Shown here: piece by piece, positions 7,749 through 14,307 of the stretch
Numbering within the stretch: the first letter of the stretch is position 1
How the letters are laid out: every line of letters begins with the position of its first letter
Assembly (NCBI GenBank): GCA_050954505.1
Contig: JBPBPY010000474.1
Coordinates: 1-15,722 of the forward strand
From: JAQGMO01 sp050954505
Lineage (GTDB): Bacteria; Pseudomonadota; Gammaproteobacteria; Burkholderiales; Burkholderiaceae_D
DNA length: 15,722 nucleotides
Direction: 5' to 3'
Program-made: the position numbers and the translations under genes
The notes under the pieces: model-generated
What the model was told of the DNA's origin: nothing
Database searches by the model: none
The model's input: the letters and a program-made list of their open reading frames with translations, nothing else

Positions 7749-8344
7749 TGGCATCGATTACCTTGGCAACGGAAGATGAATTAAGTGAAGCAATAGGAAC
7801 AAGATTATTGGCTGAAATCGATTTGCTTCCAGATCAGATTCAATCTTTGAGGAAAAATGGTTCTGGATATTTGAAATTAAATATCAAAAGCTGGAAGGAA
7901 CTGGCACGAATCAGGCCTGTGTTATTGATCACCGATCTGGATAACGTTGCGTGCCCGGTTACGATGCGAGAGCAATTAATTGGATCCGGTCCCATTCCGA
8001 AAAATCTGCTGATCAGGATAGCGGTACGGGAAGTGGAATCGTGGGTACTGGCCGATCATGATGCGGCCGAAAATCTTTTTGGTCGTAAAATCAAACTGCC
8101 CCCCGAGCCCGACACACTTCCTGATCCAACGAGTCATTTGCTTCGTTTGGCCAAGTCTGCTTCCAGAAAAGTACGGGACAACCTGGTCAAGGAAGCAAAT
8201 GCGGTGGCAAGGCAGGGCTTGGGTTACAACGCTCATCTCAAGGCATGGATATTGACGCATTGGAATCCCGAGCGTGCAGCTTCGCGCTCGCCAAGCCTTG
8301 CTCGCACTCGGTTACGGCTACAGGATTTACAAGGCCGCATGTAA
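7748..8344 (+). CDS. TOPRIM/DUF4276-like protein, partner of the ATPase
   Basis: A 198-residue soluble protein. Features consistent with a TOPRIM-type metal site are an early acidic strand (ITLATEDELSEA, E9/E11) and a DLD motif at residues 63-65 (LLITDLDNVACP). The segment REVESWVLADHDAAENLFG (94-112) strongly resembles the MExWxLAD...FG block of DUF4276 proteins. The C-terminus (ERAASRSPSLARTRLRL) looks complete. The start at 7748 overlaps the ATPase stop by 1 nt and has GGGG 8 nt upstream; an in-frame ATG at 7742 would add two residues. Strict overlap and shared low GC mark the two genes as one module. TOPRIM partners of such ATPases are often nucleases in phage defence; nuclease activity here is inferred. 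Alternative: another small OLD-type accessory protein. Confidence 0.72.
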   Translation: MASITLATEDELSEAIGTRLLAEIDLLPDQIQSLRKNGSGYLKLNIKSWKELARIRPVLLITDLDNVACPVTMREQLIGSGPIPKNLLIRIAVREVESWVLADHDAAENLFGRKIKLPPEPDTLPDPTSHLLRLAKSASRKVRDNLVKEANAVARQGLGYNAHLKAWILTHWNPERAASRSPSLARTRLRLQDLQGRM

Positions 8345-8409
8345 TGTCTGCCTCGGATCAGAGTGCATCCGTTGCCGGACCGGCGTTCCGAATTTTGGAA
8401 TGCTGAATG

Positions 8410-8427
8410 CGGCGCTTGTATGCGCCG
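8410..8427. other. Perfect 6-bp hairpin between the ATPase module and cobA
   Basis: CGGCGC (8410-8415) and GCGCCG (8422-8427) enclose TTGTAT. It lies in the 129-nt gap between the TOPRIM-like gene and cobA. No T-run follows, so termination is uncertain; it could separate the two transcripts or lie in the cobA leader. Confidence 0.3.
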
Positions 8428-8473
8428 ATGCAGCCATTCACAAGTTTCTTCTCCTTCAACTCAGGCATATCAC

Positions 8474-9187
8474 ATGACCGGCATCATCCTTGGGAAGGTT
8501 TATCTGGTCGGCGCCGGTCCCGGCGCTGCAGATCTCATCACGGTCCGTGGTGCGCGTCTGCTGGCGCTGGCCGATGCCGTGCTGTATGACGCGCTGGTCA
8601 CGCCGGCCATGCTGGAGCTGTGTTCGCAGGCGTTGAAGATTTCAGTCGGCAAACGTTCCGGCCAGCGCTCGACTGCGCAAACCTTGATCAACGAACAGCT
8701 GGTGCAATGTGCACGCCAGCATCGGATCGTGGTGCGCCTCAAAGGCGGCGACCCGATGCTGTTTGGACGTGCGGATGAAGAAATGCGCGCGCTCGATGAA
8801 GCCGGCATCGAGTTCGAGATCGTGCCCGGCATTACCGCGGCATTGGCCGCTGCGTCATCGGCCAAGCTGCCGCTGACAAAACGCGGCGTGGCGCGCAGCG
8901 TGACACTGTTTACCTCGGCCACCGCGCCCGATGAACATGGCGAAGTGACTTTGCCCACGTGCGACACCCTGGTGCAGTACATGGGTGGGCGGGAAGCAAT
9001 CCGCACCGCGCGCTGGCTGCTGGCCAACGGCCATGCAGGCAATACACCGGTGGCAGTGGTGGAAAACTGCAGCCTGGAAAATCAACAGGTGCAGCATCTG
9101 GTGCTCAGTGAACTGGAAAATGGCCTGGCAGAAAAATCCGGGCCGGTGCTGGTGATGATCGGCGCCGCGCTGGCGCCGCGCGCCTGA
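8474..9187 (+). CDS. cobA: Uroporphyrinogen-III C-methyltransferase (SUMT)
   Basis: Methylates uroporphyrinogen III twice with S-adenosylmethionine to give precorrin-2, the branch point to siroheme and cobalamin; cytosolic. The 237-residue protein carries the family motifs VYLVGAGPGAADL (residues 9-21), VLYDALV (36-42), LKGGDPMLFGR (89-99) and VPGITAALAA (117-126). It is a stand-alone SUMT: the dehydrogenase/ferrochelatase half of a CysG fusion is absent. The ATG at 8474 is chosen because family homology begins there; the Shine-Dalgarno is weak (CAGG, 8 nt upstream), and an upstream in-frame ATG at 8363 adds unrelated sequence. Its likely job is siroheme supply for CysI. The ATPase module separates it from cysN, so it may have its own promoter or depend on read-through. 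Confidence 0.93.
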   Translation: MTGIILGKVYLVGAGPGAADLITVRGARLLALADAVLYDALVTPAMLELCSQALKISVGKRSGQRSTAQTLINEQLVQCARQHRIVVRLKGGDPMLFGRADEEMRALDEAGIEFEIVPGITAALAAASSAKLPLTKRGVARSVTLFTSATAPDEHGEVTLPTCDTLVQYMGGREAIRTARWLLANGHAGNTPVAVVENCSLENQQVQHLVLSELENGLAEKSGPVLVMIGAALAPRA

Positions 9188-9189
9188 GC

Positions 9190-9207
9190 GCCAGACTCTC
9201 GGCTGGC
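9190..9207. terminator. Possible terminator between convergent cobA and LRR gene
   Basis: GCCAG (9190-9194) and CTGGC (9203-9207) pair around an 8-nt loop in the 26-nt spacer of two convergent genes; ACGTTTCT follows on the plus strand. The stem is short and the T-run has only three bases, so efficiency would be low. Confidence 0.3.
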
Positions 9208-9213
9208 ACGTTT

Positions 9214-10806
9214 CTAGTGCTCTGCTGTGGAGTCGTCCACCGGCGCGCTTGCGCTCGACATCAGGGCATCGATGTGAGCAAACGTTCTTGAACCGACGAC
9301 CATGCGGTAATTGCTGGCAATGCCGGAATGGATATCGCCAGGGACCGCCCCGTTCGCCCGGGTATGCAGATCGAGAAAGGCGGCAATTTTTTTCAGCGGT
9401 TGGCGAGCCCGGTTTTGTTCGAGTATTGCGGCAATGGCGGCGAATCCCTGTTGACCTCCGACGGTATCAATGTATGTTTGCTGTGCGAAAAGCGTTCCCG
9501 GTTGCCCCATCCGGTCGGCATTTCCGGGCGCTTTCGGTTCAAAGACCTTGCGCCTTGCCGGCAGCATCAATCTCGTTCTGGCCCATTCATCGGCAACGCC
9601 GGTGTTATCGATTGGCATGCTGCCCAGTTGCAGATCGACGAGGGTCTCGTTGCTGCGCAAACGCAGGCTCAGCTTCACGAGATCACTGTCGTGCACATCG
9701 GCAATCTCCCGCCAATCAATAAGCAAGCGCTGCAGCGTGGCATTGTTTGCCAGTGACGCAGCAAGTCCTGGAAGATGACTGACTTCGAGCTCGTTGCGTT
9801 CTGCCGGGATTTCTTCCAGACCCGGACATGTGCCGGAGGCTTCGACGATATCGATGATGCCGGCGCCAATCCGATTGTCCGAGATATTGAGCTTGCGCAG
9901 ACGGGGATGATGTCCCATGCTTTCGGCAAGTGCCTTGGCATCGGACTCGTCAAGCGAGTTTCGACGAATATCCAGCGATTCGAGGCTTGGTTTCTTCTTC
10001 AGCATCGCGCACAGCGCCGCAGCGCCTTCTCCATGCAAGGCATTGGCGGAGAGATTCAGGTGGGTGATCGAGTTGTTGCGACTGAGACCATCGAAGAGCG
10101 GCGTGACATTGACATTGCCGCCCAACCCGGATCTTGAAATGACCAGGCGGGTCAGCCGGGGCATGTTGGCCAGAGCTTGCGCCAGCGTGTGCAGCCCGTC
10201 GCTGTCCAATGTACAGCTTTGCAGTTTCAGCGATTGCAGGCTGTGGCAATGAGCCAGGGCCGGCGCCAACCACTGCAGGTGTTCCTGATGCAAAGCGCAG
10301 CTGAAGAAAGCGATTTTCTCGACCAGGCGAGCGCAACCCAAGGCCGATGCGAGCAGTTCGATTTGCGAATTTTGTGGCCGATTCAAGACAAACACCAGCT
10401 GGTTCAATGGCGGATCTGTGGAAAGCCATTCCTGCATCGGCGTGCAAGCGGCAAGATCGGTGATCATGAGTCTTTTATTCTTGCGTAACAAAATCCAGTT
10501 CAAGGCATCGAATTCATGCTGCCTCAGCAATCGCTGCGCCACCGACGCTGCATTCCATCTGGTACCCGTGGGTCCACGGGTAAGTATGATGTCTGCAGGA
10601 GAATTTGCCGCAACCAAGCCAAGGTTGCTCAGCGGCGCGCGCGGCATGTCGAGCAGTTGTTGATCGGAGAGCCGCGCGTGCTTGATGCTGTGCGCGGCTG
10701 TTACACGGCTTGCATCGCGAGCCGGGTTTTGCAGCGCCATCCCGTCTCCAGGCATGGTCGTGAACAGTTGCAGGTAGCCGTGGCGGTTCGAAGCAGATGG
10801 CGTCAT
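9214..10806 (-). CDS. RNI-type leucine-rich repeat protein, copy 1
   Basis: A 530-residue protein without signal peptide or membrane segment. Residues 1-60 are polar and probably disordered. An alpha-helical region (about 85-135) contains FDALNWILLR (99-108). About eight or nine LRRs of 26-29 residues occupy about 155-400, with units such as ITHLNLSANALHGEGAAAL and LESLDIRRNSLDESDAKAL. This is the ribonuclease-inhibitor/NLRC3-like class, not the bacterial IpaH type. A C-terminal module (450-515) contains KIAAFLDL and is shared with the neighbouring gene. The ATG at 10806 has GGAG 9 nt upstream; a GTG at 10869 lacks a good site. It lies 85 nt downstream of its paralogue, probably in the same transcript. 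LRR proteins of this kind act by protein binding; a secreted effector role is possible but unproven. Confidence 0.82.
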   Translation of the reverse strand: MTPSASNRHGYLQLFTTMPGDGMALQNPARDASRVTAAHSIKHARLSDQQLLDMPRAPLSNLGLVAANSPADIILTRGPTGTRWNAASVAQRLLRQHEFDALNWILLRKNKRLMITDLAACTPMQEWLSTDPPLNQLVFVLNRPQNSQIELLASALGCARLVEKIAFFSCALHQEHLQWLAPALAHCHSLQSLKLQSCTLDSDGLHTLAQALANMPRLTRLVISRSGLGGNVNVTPLFDGLSRNNSITHLNLSANALHGEGAAALCAMLKKKPSLESLDIRRNSLDESDAKALAESMGHHPRLRKLNISDNRIGAGIIDIVEASGTCPGLEEIPAERNELEVSHLPGLAASLANNATLQRLLIDWREIADVHDSDLVKLSLRLRSNETLVDLQLGSMPIDNTGVADEWARTRLMLPARRKVFEPKAPGNADRMGQPGTLFAQQTYIDTVGGQQGFAAIAAILEQNRARQPLKKIAAFLDLHTRANGAVPGDIHSGIASNYRMVVGSRTFAHIDALMSSASAPVDDSTAEH

Positions 10807-10891
10807 TGCGCTATTCTCCAGACAATCAGTGGGTGTTGCGTTTCGGCGTCGATTTCCTGTTGCAGGCACTTGGCGCTGGCCGGCTTGCCAT

Positions 10892-12409
10892 TCAGGCGTG
10901 GCCTGGTGGTTCGGACGTCATCATCTTGTTGATGGTATTGAAGGTTTCGGCACTGGCGGCAAGCCGGTAGTGGCAAGCAATGATGGTATTGATATCCCTG
11001 AACGCACTGCAATGTGGCGCTGCAAGCAGATCGAGGTAGGCCGCAATTTTCTGCAGAGGCAGGTTGAACCTGTTCTGGCGCAAAATTTCATTCAGGCCGC
11101 TCAGCGCAGTGTCGCGTGCGGCTTCCTCCTCCCTGGTATGGATATTGAACGCACCAGTTGGTTTTCTGGCCGTGGCAAGATTCAAGTCAATCAGTGTCTG
11201 GTTGCCGCGCAAGTTGTGCGCCAAGGCGATGAAATCATGATCGTCGAGAGAGGGAATCATGCCCCACTCGACCCCAACCCGACGCAGCGAGCCATTGGCC
11301 GCCAATGCCTGGCCCAATGCATGCACATGCTCCGTGCGCAAGCGCGCCGAACCAATCTCCAGGTCGCGCATGCCGGCATGGACGCTGCAGGCAGCAAGCA
11401 AATCCAGAACACCGGCAGCCATCGCGTTGGAAGAGACATCGAGCTTGACAAGGGTGCTGTTTTTCCGCAATCCCTCGGCCAGCACACGGGCATCGTCACC
11501 GGCAAGAGCATTATCTTTCAGGTTCAGTTCCAGCAAGCTACGATTGCCCACCAACATGTCGACCACAGGCGGCAATGCCGGTCCGAAAAACTGGTTGCCG
11601 TCCAGACGCAATGCTTGCAGCACGGCGTGTCCGGTCAAGGCGGCAAACAGGTCTTTGGCGCCTGCGCCCGCTTCGAGACCGTTGCGCTGCAGGTGCAGTT
11701 TCTCCAGCCGGGGAAGCGTGCCAACCACAGGCGCCAGCAGCGCAAGTCCCTGATCGTCGGTACAACTGTCACGAAATGCCAGGAAGCTCAGCGTGGGGTG
11801 GCCGCTCAGCCCGGCTGCCAGTTCGGCGAAACCTGACGCATCGAAAAGACAACGTGCGAACGTCAGGGTGGACAATGACGTCAGACCACGGAGCGTCCTG
11901 GCAAACGACGCCACTTCCTGTGCCGACCACGTCGTCATGGTAAGTTGCAGATCCTGCACAGGCGGACTGCCACGCAGCCAGTCGACGATGCGTTCAACGC
12001 TCTCCCGGGAAGTCAACTCGATGAATGCGTCACTGCGCAGCATTGCCCAATTCAGTGCATCGAATTTACCGCAGTTGAGAAGGGTCCTCAGCATGGCATT
12101 GAAGGCCAGCCTGCCGCGCTCGACATCGCCGCTCAGAAAGCCTGCTGCCGCCGAACCGGCCTGAAATTCCAGATGGGCATTTTCCGGTGCCATCAACATT
12201 TGCGACAGCATCTGGTTGGAAATCCTTGCCGGTGGCTGCGGGTCGAATGGCGTTGCCGTTTCCACTGCCGGCGCCACAGGACCGGCTTTTCTCGCAGGCA
12301 GTATGCCGTCGCCAAGGCCGGGTTGAAGGTCAGCCGCCGTCTGCTGAGGAGTGTGCGGATTGTGCAAGGCCGGAGAAAAGAGGCGGCGTCCGGCAGGGTT
12401 GACGTCCAT
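10892..12409 (-). CDS. RNI-type leucine-rich repeat protein, copy 2 (upstream paralogue)
   Basis: A 505-residue protein, paralogous to the downstream gene: shared FDALNW (116-121), LRR register, and C-terminal module with ILRQNR (442-447) and KIAAYLDL (454-461). Over the 20 residues from ILxQNR to LDL the two proteins are identical at 14. The first 60 residues are rich in Pro, Ala, Thr and Gln (for example NPHTPQQTAADLQPG) and lack a Sec signal, as in many type III secreted proteins. RNI-like repeats cover about 150-415 (LLELNLKDNALAGDDARVL, LVKLDVSSNAM). The ATG at 12409 has only a weak GAAAG site. It is the first gene of the pair and is preceded by a 354-nt gap that should hold its promoter. 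Function is unknown; no F-box, E3 ligase or protease motif was recognised. Confidence 0.82.
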   Translation of the reverse strand: MDVNPAGRRLFSPALHNPHTPQQTAADLQPGLGDGILPARKAGPVAPAVETATPFDPQPPARISNQMLSQMLMAPENAHLEFQAGSAAAGFLSGDVERGRLAFNAMLRTLLNCGKFDALNWAMLRSDAFIELTSRESVERIVDWLRGSPPVQDLQLTMTTWSAQEVASFARTLRGLTSLSTLTFARCLFDASGFAELAAGLSGHPTLSFLAFRDSCTDDQGLALLAPVVGTLPRLEKLHLQRNGLEAGAGAKDLFAALTGHAVLQALRLDGNQFFGPALPPVVDMLVGNRSLLELNLKDNALAGDDARVLAEGLRKNSTLVKLDVSSNAMAAGVLDLLAACSVHAGMRDLEIGSARLRTEHVHALGQALAANGSLRRVGVEWGMIPSLDDHDFIALAHNLRGNQTLIDLNLATARKPTGAFNIHTREEEAARDTALSGLNEILRQNRFNLPLQKIAAYLDLLAAPHCSAFRDINTIIACHYRLAASAETFNTINKMMTSEPPGHA

Positions 12410-12763
12410 GGAAAGCTTTCACGAAATCGATGTACATTGATCGGTTGACTCGGATGGCAAGGTCGATCCCCATTCAGGGGGCAAATCCTGAATCCGGAAT
12501 CGCCGTACCAAGTGCAAGCGATTAGTAACCGGTTGACCTTGTCGGTTCCGTGATGTCGACGCAAATTCGTGGCGGCCAGGATGAACAGATGACACCAGCG
12601 AGGCTGGCTTGCCGGACTGTGCCAGCGTGTCGATTCCAGGAACCAGGCCTGGAAGTTTGGCGGCGCAAACGCGCTGGTGAACCTGGACTTGCCAAGGCTG
12701 CCGCAGTGGCGGCATGCGCGGTCCAACCCGCCCTTGGTCTTTCCTGTGCGCGGGCGCGCGCAG
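12410..12763. other. 354-nt gap between LRR genes and cbiX, no convincing gene
   Basis: Open frames on both strands here have no recognisable motifs and no good start signals. Visible elements are small: CCCC-ATTCA-GGGG (12468-12480), CCAGC-GAG-GCTGG (12595-12607), the palindrome AACCGGTT (12527-12534) and an 8-bp direct repeat CGGTTGAC (12442-12449 and 12530-12537). As it lies upstream of the minus-strand LRR pair it probably holds their promoter and the 3' end of the cbiX transcript. No confident -35/-10 pair and no TTCG-N16-TTCG box (a known type III regulon element) was found by eye. Confidence 0.6.
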
Positions 12764-13159
12764 TCAGCCGGCGCTCGTGTTACCGTGTGCAACCTTGACG
12801 CAGTACGCCATCATCGCTGCCAGCACGTCGGCGTCTTCACCCACCGCCTGCGCCACGTTGAAAACCAGACCCGGGTGGGCCGCGCGTGCCGCTTCTGCCA
12901 GCACGGGCAAGTCGCGCAGCACATGGCCACCCTGCCCCAGGAACACCGGCACCACGGCGATTTCACCGACACCTTGCGCCACCATGTCGCGGACCAGTTC
13001 GGGCAGGCGCGGCGTCATCAGTTCAAGGAAGCCCAGCGCCACCACGGTATCGGGCACATTGCTGCGTACCAGCTCGGCCAGCCGTTCGAATGGCTGGGCC
13101 CAGCGGGGATCGCGCGCGCCATGGGCAAACAGCACCAGGCCTTTTCCGGAAGCGTTCAT
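12764..13159 (-). CDS. cbiX: Small sirohydrochlorin chelatase, CbiX/SirB type
   Basis: Inserts Co or Fe into sirohydrochlorin; the 131-residue single-domain form is the short CbiX that works as a homodimer. The metal-site residues are visible: H13 in LVLFAHGARD, E46 in GFLELMTP and H79 in PVFLGQGGHVLRDLP. The ATG at 13159 overlaps the lptG stop (TGATG) and has AAGG 5 nt upstream; the ATG at 13177 would start inside lptG without a better site. With cobA nearby and cysI as the siroheme user, the physiological metal here is probably iron (siroheme), although cobalt for cobalamin cannot be excluded. It is the last gene of the lptF-lptG-cbiX operon. Confidence 0.9.
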   Translation of the reverse strand: MNASGKGLVLFAHGARDPRWAQPFERLAELVRSNVPDTVVALGFLELMTPRLPELVRDMVAQGVGEIAVVPVFLGQGGHVLRDLPVLAEAARAAHPGLVFNVAQAVGEDADVLAAMMAYCVKVAHGNTSAG

Positions 13160-14307
13160 CAATGCCTTTCCACCCATAACAATGCCACGATGGCAATCAA
13201 CAGGAACAGCAGGCTGGGCAGCGCTGCGGTAATCAGCGGCGGCCAGGTGTTGAGCAAACCAATATGCGAGAACAGGCTGTTGATCAACTGGAAGCTCACT
13301 CCCAGCATGATGCCTGAAAAAATCTTCAGGCTCACGCCGCCGGCACGCGCATGCAGGTAGGCAAACGGCAGCGCCAGCGCCATCATCACGAAGACGGCAA
13401 ACGGATAGATGAGTTTTTTCCAGTAAGCGATTTCATAGCGTTCGCTCTGCTGCTTGTTTTCAGTCAGATGTTTGGTATAGGCCGACAGGTCGGTGGCCGA
13501 CATGCGGTCCGGGTCGGCGAACAGCACGGCCAGGATATCGGGCGTGATTTCCGACACCAGATCCCGCTGTTCGAAGGTCTTGATCGCGATTGGCGCCGAG
13601 AGGTCAAAGCCGGCGCCACCCTGCGTCTTGCCGGGTTTGGGCAGCGTGGTGACCGACACGCCCTTGAGCGACCAGGTGTTGCGGCCCGAATAGGTGGCAC
13701 TGGCTGCGGAAATCACCGCGCTCATGCGAAAGTCGCCATCGAATTCATAGATCTTCAGGCCCAGCAGTTCCCCGGTCAGCTTCATCTCGCGCACATTCAG
13801 GAAACGCGTGCCGATCGGTGCACCATTGGCACCGTCTTCCTTGATCACATCCTTGGCCCACAAGCCCGAGCGGAATTGCTGCGACACCGACGTGCCCTGC
13901 AGCCCGAGCTTGAGTTTTTCCGCATATTCGCTGGCGCGCGGCGCGACGAATTCTCCAAATACAAACGTCAGCAACGCAAACAGGATGCCGATCCTGAACA
14001 GCATCGAGGCGGCCATGCCGGTGGACATGCTCGAAACCCGCATGATGGTGAATTCGGAGGTGGAGGCCATCTGCGCCAGCACGTAAATGGTGCCGATCAG
14101 GGCAGCGATCGGCATCAGGTCATAGGCATAGCCGGGCAATCCCATGGCGACATACAGGAACGCCAGGCCCAGGCCATAGCCGCCCTTGCCGACCGATTTC
14201 AACTCGCCAATCAGGTCGAAGAAGGCAAACAGCGCCAGGAAGGCGACCAGCACGTAGCCGACTGCGCGGACATTTTCCGCGGCCAGGTAGCGTTGCAGGA
14301 CTTTCAT
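13159..14307 (-). CDS. lptG: LPS export ABC transporter permease LptG
   Basis: One of the two inner-membrane permeases of the LptB2FG complex, which extracts lipopolysaccharide and feeds it to LptC/LptA. The 382-residue protein has the YjgP/YjgQ layout: three N-terminal membrane segments (about 14-35, 58-80, 100-121), a periplasmic beta-jellyroll (about 125-290) and three C-terminal segments (about 298-318, 327-349, 356-377). The motif GVSLKIFSGIMLG before the fifth segment and the ending LLWVERH are typical of LptG. The ATG at 14307 overlaps the lptF stop by 4 nt (ATGA), with AGGTGA 5 nt upstream. Coupling to lptF fits a 1:1 complex; coupling to cbiX downstream has no obvious functional link. 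Confidence 0.94.
   Translation of the reverse strand: MKVLQRYLAAENVRAVGYVLVAFLALFAFFDLIGELKSVGKGGYGLGLAFLYVAMGLPGYAYDLMPIAALIGTIYVLAQMASTSEFTIMRVSSMSTGMAASMLFRIGILFALLTFVFGEFVAPRASEYAEKLKLGLQGTSVSQQFRSGLWAKDVIKEDGANGAPIGTRFLNVREMKLTGELLGLKIYEFDGDFRMSAVISAASATYSGRNTWSLKGVSVTTLPKPGKTQGGAGFDLSAPIAIKTFEQRDLVSEITPDILAVLFADPDRMSATDLSAYTKHLTENKQQSERYEIAYWKKLIYPFAVFVMMALALPFAYLHARAGGVSLKIFSGIMLGVSFQLINSLFSHIGLLNTWPPLITAALPSLLFLLIAIVALLWVERH

Noticed and set aside
8363..8473. Longer N-terminus for CobA from an upstream ATG
   Set aside because: The added 37 residues are unlike SUMT sequences and run through the hairpin region; homology begins at 8474.
10829..11836. Plus-strand open frame (335 codons) opposite the upstream LRR gene
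   Set aside because: No known motif, while the minus strand shows regular LRR periodicity and a paralogue next door.
12419..12798. Small open frames on both strands between the LRR gene and cbiX
   Set aside because: No motif, no good start signal, and overlapping alternatives on both strands; not supportable as genes.
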